Of a stretch of DNA of 13,745 bases, positions 7,446 to 12,805 are shown in pieces. Positions within the stretch are counted from its first letter, which is position 1. Each line of letters opens with the position of its first letter. Made by a program: the position numbers and the translations under genes. The notes beneath the pieces were generated by a model. It made no database searches. It saw only the letters and a list, made by a program, of their open reading frames with translations, and had not been told where the DNA came from. Origin of the DNA: an uncultured Erysipelotrichaceae bacterium (GTDB taxonomy: Bacteria; Bacillota_I; Bacilli_A; RFN20; CAG-288); contig CACXYG010000017.1 in the NCBI GenBank assembly GCA_902771745.1, positions 1-13,745 of the forward strand. The letters are read 5' to 3'.

Positions 7446-7483
7446 AATAAAAATTACCCCGAAGCAAAAGCGCCCCAGGGTAA
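7446..7483 (-). terminator. Regulatory terminator of the FMN riboswitch
   Basis: TTACCC (7454-7459) pairs with GGGTAA (7478-7483), with an inner GC/GC pairing, and the - strand continues as TTTTTATTT. It lies between the aptamer and ribU. A separate hairpin, ATCTCAA with TTGAGAT (7483-7489, 7501-7507), lies between aptamer and terminator and may take part in the switch. Confidence 0.75.
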
Positions 7484-7508
7484 TCTCAAGATGCAAAAAA
7501 TTGAGATC

Positions 7509-7624
7509 TAGCTCTTCTTCTATCCAGCCTTTACTGTCGCCTTCGGAATTGCACCGAATCCTGAGACCAAGTCTCTCGCGGGGTTTACCGCCGAGAAGGA
7601 ATTTCACCTTTCCCTGAATCGCTA
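7509..7624 (-). ncRNA. FMN riboswitch (RFN element) of ribU
   Basis: On the - strand the conserved RFN blocks appear in order: TTCAGGG, AAGGTGAAATTCC, CGGCGGTAAACCCCGCGAG, GGATTCGGTGCAATTCC, GAAGGCGACAGT, then GGATAGAAGAAGAGC. The outer stem is closed by TAGC (7621-7624) with GCTA (7509-7512) plus TTC with GAA. FMN binding should stabilise this fold and allow the downstream terminator to form, turning off riboflavin uptake. The assignment is by recognised consensus; the OFF mechanism is inferred from the terminator. Confidence 0.96.
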
Positions 7625-7632
7625 TAAAAGGA

Positions 7633-7660
7633 ATTATAATTATTTTTTTGTCTTTTGCAA
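7633..7660 (-). promoter_or_regulatory. Promoter of the RFN-ribU transcript
   Basis: TTGCAA (7655-7660), a 16-base spacer and a consensus TATAAT (7633-7638) on the - strand put the start of transcription just before the aptamer. The -35 lies inside the left copy of the 26-bp direct repeat. Confidence 0.75.
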
Positions 7661-7674
7661 GCAATTACGCTTTG
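7649..7674 (+). repeat. 26-bp direct repeat, left copy
   Basis: This repeat occurs again at 8785-8810 in the same orientation with one mismatch (G against T near the 3' end). It contains the inverted core TTGCAAGCAA. Similarity stops on both sides. The two copies bracket an AT-rich segment of about 1.1 kb, as the ends of an inserted element would. Confidence 0.85.
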
Positions 7675-7776
7675 TTTAAAGAAGAATACAAGACTATCCC
7701 TTGAATAACCAAGACGAAGGAAGTTGTTGGTCTCTTCTTTTTGAAACAAGCATATTCATACAAGATGTTTGTACCT

Positions 7777-8400
7777 TTACGGATAAAATATCATACTTGC
7801 TTCATCATCTCCGCCTTCATACATAAGAAGGATGCGACCATGTTTTTTATCATAAAATAAGAAATATCCAAAATTTGAATAACAATTTTTTTGGTTTGTA
7901 ATAATATTGTCGAAAGAAAATGTTTCAGGCAAAGTTTGATATCGTTCCCAAGAGAAAAGGGTCTCAAGACACTCAAGGAAATATACCTCTGGTCTAGAAT
8001 AAATTCCGTCTCTATATTTTAGACTATCGAAAAAGAATTGATTGTGACTAAATGGGGTATCAGACTCGCATCGATATACGATGGGATTCAAAGAAGGGCA
8101 ATTATAATAAACATAACGAGAGTGGTCATACCGTTCTTTTTCATGCCATCGTTTGTCTTGATCTGTTTCATACGGCCAATAAATTAAGTAAAAGGAAAAT
8201 AAATCAGCGAAAAACGATTTCAACTTCTCTTCCCCTTTCAAACTATTAACATGAATTCCCCTTTTTAATCCATAAGACTTTTCAATCAGAAAACATAAAG
8301 GAATCCTGTCTTGTGGTTTCACATCCTTTTTTAAATGCAATTTGACAATTTCTTGAAGCAAATCACTTTTTTGCTGTTCTTTTAAACTAAATGCAATCAT
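7777..8400 (-). CDS. Unrecognised 207-residue protein, possible immunity partner
   Basis: The protein is cytoplasmic by appearance: no signal peptide or membrane helix. It begins with a Lys/Glu-rich helical part (residues 1-30), has an aromatic middle (FFADLFSFYLIYWPYE, then RYVYYNCPS) and ends in beta-like strands (YFLFYDKKHGRILLMYEGGDDEAS). I recognise no family. Its ATG is two bases after the TGA of the small peptide frame, with no good ribosome site, so translation is probably coupled. Soluble proteins of this size and acidic/aromatic composition directly after a small secreted or toxin gene are often immunity proteins; here that is inference from position. AT content is higher than in the surrounding genes. 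No clear terminator follows it. Confidence 0.65.
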   Translation of the reverse strand: MIAFSLKEQQKSDLLQEIVKLHLKKDVKPQDRIPLCFLIEKSYGLKRGIHVNSLKGEEKLKSFFADLFSFYLIYWPYETDQDKRWHEKERYDHSRYVYYNCPSLNPIVYRCESDTPFSHNQFFFDSLKYRDGIYSRPEVYFLECLETLFSWERYQTLPETFSFDNIITNQKNCYSNFGYFLFYDKKHGRILLMYEGGDDEASMIFYP

Positions 8401-8402
8401 AA

Positions 8403-8650
8403 TCAGTTGTCCAAATAATACGGTAGCCCATAAAAAGAGTGATTAGGGACTCTATTATTACCTGATTTTGCATGAAAATGGTGCAAATACCACCCATGAC
8501 CAGTAATATTGTGATCTGAAAACACTGTTTTAGAAGGAAATGCAAGTTTCATAACAGATCTTGTTTTATCCCAAGCCATGTTCGTCCATTAAACGAAACA
8601 AAATGAGTGAAAAGTAACCCAATCAACAGAATAATCTTACGATAATTCAT
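8403..8650 (-). pseudogene. Small secreted bacteriocin-like peptide gene, apparently frameshifted
   Basis: From ATG 8650 the frame encodes MNYRKIILLIGLLFTHF, a signal-peptide-like start, then VSFNGRTWLG, and stops at 8549. A second frame, open from 8588 and ending at 8403, carries TRSVMKLAFPSKTVF, then a His/Trp/Tyr-rich end (GHGWYLHHFHAKSGNN, HSFYGLPYYLDN). Adding one G to the GGG run (complement of 8570-8572) joins both into one 82-residue protein. Signal peptide, an early Gly-x-Thr-Trp, a Ser-Lys-Thr in the middle and an aromatic Ser-Phe-Tyr end recall lactococcin 972-type bacteriocins, but the likeness is weak and by eye. The alternative is an intact 58-residue gene from ATG 8579. A sequencing error in the G run is possible. 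Confidence 0.45.
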
Positions 8651-8692
8651 ATTTTACACTTCAAAAAGCTATACCGCAATTAATCTTCTTTG

Positions 8693-8721
8693 AATATATA
8701 TTAGATTGTAAAATATTTCAA
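8693..8721 (-). promoter_or_regulatory. Promoter of the peptide/207-residue gene pair
   Basis: TTGAAA (8716-8721), a 17-base spacer and TATATT (8693-8698) on the - strand, each five of six to consensus. The start would be near 8686, about 36 bases before ATG 8650. The ribosome site is weak (GAAGTG). Confidence 0.6.
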
Positions 8722-8740
8722 GACGAAAGATAATATTTCA
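8712..8740. repeat. Two 9-bp direct repeats at the island promoter
   Basis: AATATTTCA occurs at 8712-8720 and 8732-8740, start to start 20 bases, or about two helical turns. One copy includes the -35 hexamer. Spacing of this kind is known for LytTR-type regulators of bacteriocin genes, but no such regulator is present in the window. Confidence 0.45.
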
Positions 8741-8784
8741 TCTTGAGATAACTACTATTTTGTCATGAAATGTTTGATTTTATA

Positions 8785-8810
8785 TGTCTTTTGCAAGCAA
8801 TTACTCTTTG
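8785..8810 (+). repeat. 26-bp direct repeat, right copy
   Basis: Matches 7649-7674 at 25 of 26 positions. It lies upstream of the phosphopantetheinyl transferase gene. Confidence 0.85.
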
Positions 8811-8817
8811 CTTCGAT

Positions 8818-8823
8818 TATAAT
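8818..8823 (+). promoter_or_regulatory. Possible -10 of the phosphopantetheinyl transferase gene
   Basis: A consensus TATAAT lies about 50 bases before ATG 8876. The only -35-like hexamer upstream is TTGCAA (8791-8796) at a 21-base spacing, which is too long, so the promoter may have been altered by the repeat or need help. The leader contains a hairpin, CAGGAG with CTCCTG (8835-8840, 8848-8853). Confidence 0.4.
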
Positions 8824-8875
8824 GAACCTACATACAGGAGAATTTTCCTCCTGCATCGCAAACAACTCGAATCAT

Positions 8876-9484
8876 ATGGATAAACTTGTCATACATCTTT
8901 TATCGCTGGAAGAAGTAAGAAAACACGAATCCTTTTTGCTTGCTTATGTTTCCCCTCAACGAAAAGACAAGTCTTTAGAATATCGCTTTGAAGAAAATAG
9001 ATATCAATCTCTTGGCGCAGGATATCTTCTGAAAAAACACACCAAAGGCGAAGACACCTTCAGTTATAACAAATATCATAAACCTGAAGGCGAGGAAGAA
9101 TATTTCAACATCGCCCATTCTTATAACTATATCGCTTTTATCAAAGCCGATGTTCCTTGCGGTATTGATATTGAAAAAATCAAAGAAGCTAAAGAAAAAC
9201 TCATCAAATATGCATTTGCTAGTCAAGACCAGAAACTGATCAAAACCAATGATGACTTTTTTAAGTATTGGACATTAAAAGAAGCCATAGGCAAAGCCCA
9301 TGGCAACGGTTTAATCGATGAATCCATTCAAGATGTACCAGCCAAAGAAGGAAGAGTACAATACAAGAACAAATGCTACTTCACAAAAGCGTTCAAGTTA
9401 GATGATTATTATTTATCTATCGCTTTAGAGGATAAACTACCCGAAGATATCATCCTACAGGAAGAAATCATCGTAGAAGATTAA
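8876..9484 (+). CDS. 4'-phosphopantetheinyl transferase, Sfp type
   Basis: The enzyme moves the phosphopantetheine arm of coenzyme A to a Ser of an acyl or peptidyl carrier protein. The 202 residues from ATG 8876 show the family pattern: YRFEENRYQSLGAGYLL (36-52), FNIAHSYNY (77-85), GIDIE (96-100) with metal ligands Asp98 and Glu100, and FKYWTLKEAIGKAHG (129-143) with Glu136 as third ligand. I chose this start because homology to Sfp-like proteins begins here. The frame is open further upstream to ATG 8765, but the extra 37 residues run through the direct repeat and a -10 hexamer and do not look like protein. No good ribosome site precedes 8876, so the start is uncertain. No carrier protein or synthetase gene is nearby, so its partner is elsewhere. 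It converges on the next gene with three bases between stops. Confidence 0.88.
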   Translation: MDKLVIHLLSLEEVRKHESFLLAYVSPQRKDKSLEYRFEENRYQSLGAGYLLKKHTKGEDTFSYNKYHKPEGEEEYFNIAHSYNYIAFIKADVPCGIDIEKIKEAKEKLIKYAFASQDQKLIKTNDDFFKYWTLKEAIGKAHGNGLIDESIQDVPAKEGRVQYKNKCYFTKAFKLDDYYLSIALEDKLPEDIILQEEIIVED

Positions 9485-9487
9485 GAC

Positions 9488-10714
9488 TTAAAAAGCCCAA
9501 TCACCATCCTTGAAAATTTGAACTTCCTTATCATCTTCCGTAACACCGATGATACTCATATCTTTTGAACCAATCATAAAATCCACATGAGACAAGGATT
9601 TGTTGATACCAAAAGATCTGATTTCATCATCGGTATACTTTTCAAAATCAGGATAAAGATTTGGAAAACCAGTACCCAGAGCTAGATGACAAGCTGCATT
9701 CTCATCATAAAGCGTATTGAAGAAAAGAATGTTTGTCAAATTGATTGGGGAATGATAAGGAACAAAAGCACATTCTCCAAGATAAGCAGAGCCTTCATCT
9801 AAAGAGAGGATAGAACGTAAAGCTTCTTCTCCTTTTTCCGCATGGACTTCTACCGCCTTACCTTCATGGAATCTCACAGAGAAATTTTCAATCAACTGTC
9901 CCTGATACGATAATGGCTTACTGGCATAGACAATACCTTCAGCCACACCTTTTCTAGGAGAAGTAAAGCATTCCTCGGTAGGAATATTTGGTGAATAAAC
10001 AACACCTTCAAGGGTGTGTTCATCTCCACCTTCAAATCTCACACTAGGTATCAAACCGACGCTGAAATTGGTACCGTTAGAAGATTTATAACGCAATTCT
10101 TTTAAACGAAGAGAGTTGAGATAGGAACAACGATTTTTTAGATCCTCGTTATGTTTCTTCCAATTCTCAATACCATTACCATCATCCGCTCTGGAAGTAT
10201 AGAGGATAGCTTTCCATAACGCCTCAATGGCTTCTTCCTCACTCAAAGAAGGAAAGACCTTCTTAGCCCAGGAAGGAGAAGGGACACCAGCGATAACCCA
10301 CTGGAAATGATTTTCTCTCTGATCTCTGTACTTGCCTAAAATCTTATGTTTAGCCTGTCTGATTCGACTAGCCTTAGCATTATCAATACCAGATAAACCA
10401 TCAGGATCATCGCCATCCAACCAGATGAGAACTGGTAATTCATCAAGCATGAATTTATGAGCGTATTCTTCAAATAGAGGAACTTCTTTTAAGGCCTCTT
10501 CAGAAGCATAGAGATTGTCTACTTTGTCCATCTTGCTAGCCTGCCAGTGCACATAGACCCTTTTTGCCCCAGCCTCATAACACTTCTTAGCCACAATAGA
10601 AGCAAAGTCTTCTTCAAAAACGGCAGTACGAATCACCACGTACTGTCCTTTTTGAATATTGGCGCCGGTCTTAACAATCAGTTCTGCATATTTCTCAATC
10701 AATTCTTGATTCAT
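9488..10714 (-). CDS. M29-family aminopeptidase (AmpS/PepS type)
   Basis: Family M29 are cytoplasmic two-metal aminopeptidases that remove N-terminal residues from peptides. The 408 residues match the family length. The metal ligands known from Thermus aminopeptidase T fall at nearly the same positions: IPTEE (Glu247 or 248), LGECAF (Glu314), NAACHLALG (His343) and SHVDFMIG (His376, Asp378). The N-terminal domain begins typically with KYAELIVKTGANIQKGQYVVI. ATG 10714 lies 20 bases after the stop of the zinc-ribbon gene, with a weak GAGAA ribosome site; the two genes probably share a transcript. The end is three bases from the convergent transferase stop with no room for a terminator, so antisense overlap of transcripts is likely. 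Confidence 0.95.
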   Translation of the reverse strand: MNQELIEKYAELIVKTGANIQKGQYVVIRTAVFEEDFASIVAKKCYEAGAKRVYVHWQASKMDKVDNLYASEEALKEVPLFEEYAHKFMLDELPVLIWLDGDDPDGLSGIDNAKASRIRQAKHKILGKYRDQRENHFQWVIAGVPSPSWAKKVFPSLSEEEAIEALWKAILYTSRADDGNGIENWKKHNEDLKNRCSYLNSLRLKELRYKSSNGTNFSVGLIPSVRFEGGDEHTLEGVVYSPNIPTEECFTSPRKGVAEGIVYASKPLSYQGQLIENFSVRFHEGKAVEVHAEKGEEALRSILSLDEGSAYLGECAFVPYHSPINLTNILFFNTLYDENAACHLALGTGFPNLYPDFEKYTDDEIRSFGINKSLSHVDFMIGSKDMSIIGVTEDDKEVQIFKDGDWAF

Positions 10715-10734
10715 TTCTCATTCTCGCTTTCTTT

Positions 10735-11244
10735 TCATGATGCCTTAGTGTTTTTGTGCTCAGATTCCTTTTTTGCTTCATGATCATGTTTCACCTGAAT
10801 TGGAACGGTAAACGTTTCTTTTACTTCGATCACTCTGCTGTTATCCTTGCTTGGATCATAACCAGGTTTATCACAGAGGCATTTTCCACAATGAGGACAG
10901 ATATAATGCTTGTGGCACTTAGGACATACCTTAGCCTCACGACGATCGAATCGCTTAAAGCACTTCCAGCAATAATCTTTGTAATAGGACTGTCGTTTTC
11001 TACGTTCTTCATCACTATAGGTTACCAAAGACCATATCACCAAACTTGAACCGATAATAGAACCTACAACACTGCCAATGATTAAAAAGCCTTGCATCAA
11101 AAAGCCCATACCAATGCAGAATGCAATCGTCAAAATTATTACGATGATAATCGGGATAAGTCGATTTTGAGCTTCTCCGATCACCCATGCATAGATGATG
11201 GTAAAAGCAACTAAACCAACAAAAAACAATGGCCAGGCACCCAT
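10735..11244 (-). CDS. Small membrane protein with a cytoplasmic zinc ribbon
   Basis: This is a 169-residue protein. Hydrophobic segments at about 4-22, 28-49 and 52-75 make two or three membrane helices. A basic linker (RRKRQ) follows, and then eight cysteines as CWKC (92-95), CPKC (107-110) and CPHCGKCLC (116-124), a double zinc-ribbon or rubredoxin-like knuckle pattern. The tail is Lys/Glu/His-rich. I recognise no specific family. I chose ATG 11244: a TTG at 11284-11286 would lie within the terminator hairpin of the upstream gene. The extended -10 just before ATG implies a leaderless message. It lies 20 bases upstream of the M29 aminopeptidase gene and may be co-transcribed with it; a functional link is not evident. 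Confidence 0.78.
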   Translation of the reverse strand: MGAWPLFFVGLVAFTIIYAWVIGEAQNRLIPIIIVIILTIAFCIGMGFLMQGFLIIGSVVGSIIGSSLVIWSLVTYSDEERRKRQSYYKDYCWKCFKRFDRREAKVCPKCHKHYICPHCGKCLCDKPGYDPSKDNSRVIEVKETFTVPIQVKHDHEAKKESEHKNTKAS

Positions 11245-11253
11245 AACGAATTC

Positions 11254-11262
11254 ATTATACCA
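11254..11262 (-). promoter_or_regulatory. Extended -10 promoter of the zinc-ribbon gene
   Basis: TGGTATAAT on the - strand has the TGn extension and a consensus TATAAT (11254-11259). The ATG comes nine bases later, so the transcript should begin almost at the start codon. No ribosome site is present. Confidence 0.65.
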
Positions 11263-11293
11263 AAAATGCCCGTCGTTGACGGGCAAAGGTTTA
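11261..11293 (-). terminator. Terminator after the lipoprotein gene, first copy of a 33-bp repeat
   Basis: GCCCGTC pairs with GACGGGC around a three-base loop (11268-11284) and is followed by ATTTTT on the - strand. The same 33 bases, with one mismatch, recur at 12126-12158 in the same orientation. It lies about 40 bases downstream of the lipoprotein stop. Confidence 0.85.
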
Positions 11294-11331
11294 GTTTTAT
11301 CTTAAATGAACAATCACTTTATTCCTGGTAC

Positions 11332-11874
11332 TCAGGAATGCGTCTCAGGATCGTCTTCATGATAATCAGGATGTTCCTCAAGGAACTTCTGATGAAGAGT
11401 GTTGACATCCTCATCATTTAACAAGCCATTATCATAGGCTTTCTGAGGATTATAGATATCACCATCTTGGGTACAGAGGCACAACCAATTTCCCCCACAT
11501 GGAAACTGACAAACAATAATACCACTGATTTCGACATCAACAATCGCATCTGTAACATCAATATCCGGTTGTTCAGTTGCAAAAGATACCAAATAGTTGT
11601 CATGGAATATACCAAAGTCCTTGGTGATGGTATACCACATCACAAAGGTATCGGAATAATGCTCACCATATCTTTCCTGAAGAACTGACTTTACACATTT
11701 CTCATAGTAGGAATCACGGATGAAGGTAGCCTGCTTGGATGTGAGGTTTCCGATGGCAGGATGATCCGCCATCACTTCTGGTTCTGGATAATAATTCAGA
11801 AAAGATGAAGAATTTGAATTACACGAAAACAATGCCAAAGACGACATCAATATTGATAAAAATTTGTGTTTCAT
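11332..11874 (-). CDS. Putative lipoprotein of unknown function
   Basis: This is a 180-residue protein. Residues 1-17 are a lipoprotein signal peptide (MKHKFLSILMSSLALFS) with a lipobox-like LFSC and Cys18 as the predicted lipidated residue, so it should be anchored outside the cell membrane. A Ser/Asn-rich linker follows. The mature part has LTSKQATFIRDSYY, a middle beta-like region, and a Cys-containing loop CQFPCGGNWLCLC. The C-terminus is acidic and His-rich. I do not recognise the family. ATG 11874 has a strong AGGGGGAAG ribosome site. A hairpin, ATTCCTG with CAGGAAT (11321-11339), overlaps the stop codon; it has no T-tract. The gene sits between two copies of a terminator repeat. Confidence 0.85.
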   Translation of the reverse strand: MKHKFLSILMSSLALFSCNSNSSSFLNYYPEPEVMADHPAIGNLTSKQATFIRDSYYEKCVKSVLQERYGEHYSDTFVMWYTITKDFGIFHDNYLVSFATEQPDIDVTDAIVDVEISGIIVCQFPCGGNWLCLCTQDGDIYNPQKAYDNGLLNDEDVNTLHQKFLEEHPDYHEDDPETHS

Positions 11875-12125
11875 AAAAACTTCCCCCTTTTCTTTACATA
11901 CATGACATGATGAAGTTCATCAAATCGATTGCATAAATTGTACGGCACCAAAAACAATAAGTACATATTTTTAGCATATTTTGATAGAAAACATATACTA
12001 AAACAAGTTTATAAGCGATTAAATGTACACTCTGTCCTATATCCACATCAAAAAAACTATGCAGATAACTTCGCTTACTTTACATATTGTTTCAATATTT
12101 GTGCTGGATTAATTATTTATTTCAT
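11875..12125. other. AT-rich intergenic stretch upstream of the lipoprotein gene
   Basis: About 250 bases with no gene I can support. Line counts give about 25-28% GC at 11941-12060. TACAAT on the - strand (11928-11933) could be the lipoprotein -10, but no good -35 is seen at 17 bases. A frame from TTG 11929 is open to 12144 on the + strand but runs through the terminator repeat and has no ribosome site. It may be decayed DNA. Confidence 0.5.
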
Positions 12126-12158
12126 CAAAAAAGCCCGTCGTTGACGGGCAAAGGTTTA
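12126..12158 (-). terminator. Terminator after the CYTH gene, second copy of the 33-bp repeat
   Basis: GCCCGTC/GACGGGC (12133-12149) is followed by TTTTTT on the - strand. It begins at the stop codon of the CYTH gene (TAA, 12156-12158 inside the repeat). It is near-identical to 11261-11293, and the repeat includes a TAA at the same relative place in both copies. Confidence 0.9.
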
Positions 12159-12737
12159 CTTGTTTAAAGCAGCTGTAATGGCTCTATCTTCCTTAGAGAG
12201 AGTGTTGAGAGAATACTCAATTCCATATTTTTCACAAACTTCCTTAAGGATTTCCTGAGAATGAATAGCAGAGTCTGAATCACATTCCAACTCATAGTCG
12301 AGATGATCACCATAAGAGTTCTGAGAAATATCCAGGACAGAATCTTTGTATTCCGTTTCTTTTCTGAATGTAGTCAGGGTAGCCAAAACCAGAAGTTCTT
12401 CCGCGTTGATCTGTAAGATATCCAAGAAATTACGAATATCACCCTTAGGGAAGATATTTCTGTCGATGAGATCTTCGGCCTGTTCTCTGGTCAAAGCCTG
12501 ATTCTTCTCTAATAAACCTTCCGAGAGAGGAGCCTTTAGAGTAAAGACAAACTTCTGGCCACTTTCACGGATACGTAAGATCATTCCATATTTCTTTAAA
12601 ACTTGAGCACGACTATCTAAATAGTAGTTGGTCTGAACCAGACTGACCGTTGGGAATCTCAGTTCCTTAACCAAACGATCATAGTTTTCTTTTGACAGAA
12701 GTACTTTTGCTTCGATTTCAATATTATTGCTGGACAT
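12156..12737 (-). CDS. CYTH-domain phosphohydrolase (YjbK-like)
   Basis: CYTH proteins are tunnel-fold, metal-dependent enzymes acting on triphosphates such as inorganic or thiamine triphosphate; some relatives make cAMP. The 193 residues begin with the hallmark IEIEAK (Glu7, Glu9, Lys11). Further typical charged strands follow: YYLDSRAQVLKKYGMILRIRE (38-58), FVFTLKAP (63-70), FRKETEY (123-129) and DYELECDS (147-154). Firmicute YjbK proteins have the same size. In Bacillus subtilis yjbK lies near the NAD kinase gene, and here NAD kinase is the divergent neighbour, which supports the YjbK assignment. ATG 12737 has AGAGG six bases upstream. The substrate cannot be told from sequence. Confidence 0.9.
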   Translation of the reverse strand: MSSNNIEIEAKVLLSKENYDRLVKELRFPTVSLVQTNYYLDSRAQVLKKYGMILRIRESGQKFVFTLKAPLSEGLLEKNQALTREQAEDLIDRNIFPKGDIRNFLDILQINAEELLVLATLTTFRKETEYKDSVLDISQNSYGDHLDYELECDSDSAIHSQEILKEVCEKYGIEYSLNTLSKEDRAITAALNK

Positions 12738-12763
12738 AATAAACCTCTTTCAATGTCATAATA

Positions 12764-12772
12764 TGATACAAT
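12764..12772 (+). promoter_or_regulatory. Extended -10 promoter of nadK
   Basis: TGATACAAT has a TGn extension and a good -10 (12767-12772), with no clear -35. It overlaps the promoter region of the divergent CYTH gene, where TATTAT on the - strand is a candidate -10. The leader of about 27 bases carries only a weak AAGAGA ribosome site. Confidence 0.55.
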
Positions 12773-12805
12773 AAAGCAGTTGAAATAAAAAGAGATAAGA
12801 GACCT

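Larger units (their letters stand above)
7675..8784. mobile_element. Putative AT-rich accessory island between direct repeats
   Basis: The segment holds the peptide remnant, the 207-residue gene and their promoter. Base composition is clearly lower in GC than the neighbours: hand counts of single 60-base lines give about 22% (7861-7920), 35% (8101-8160) and 28% (8161-8220), against about 40% for a sample line in nadK. There is no transposase or integrase, so if it moved it did so with outside help or by homologous recombination. Removing it together with one repeat copy would rejoin the riboflavin promoter region to the phosphopantetheinyl transferase gene. Insertion is inference; the repeats and composition are seen. 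Confidence 0.5.

Noticed and set aside
7407..7664. 85-residue reading frame on the - strand upstream of ribU
   Set aside because: It runs through the FMN riboswitch, its terminator and the ribU promoter; the translation is a by-product of the RNA sequence.
8765..8875. 37-residue N-terminal extension of the phosphopantetheinyl transferase
   Set aside because: It crosses the 26-bp repeat and a -10 hexamer, and family similarity starts at the Met encoded at 8876.
11245..11286. N-terminal extension of the zinc-ribbon protein from a TTG codon
   Set aside because: The extension would be encoded by the upstream gene's terminator hairpin and by the extended -10; ATG 11244 is better.
11929..12144. 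71-residue reading frame on the + strand starting at TTG
   Set aside because: It has no ribosome site, ends inside a terminator hairpin belonging to the other strand, and lies in AT-rich DNA with no recognisable protein pattern.
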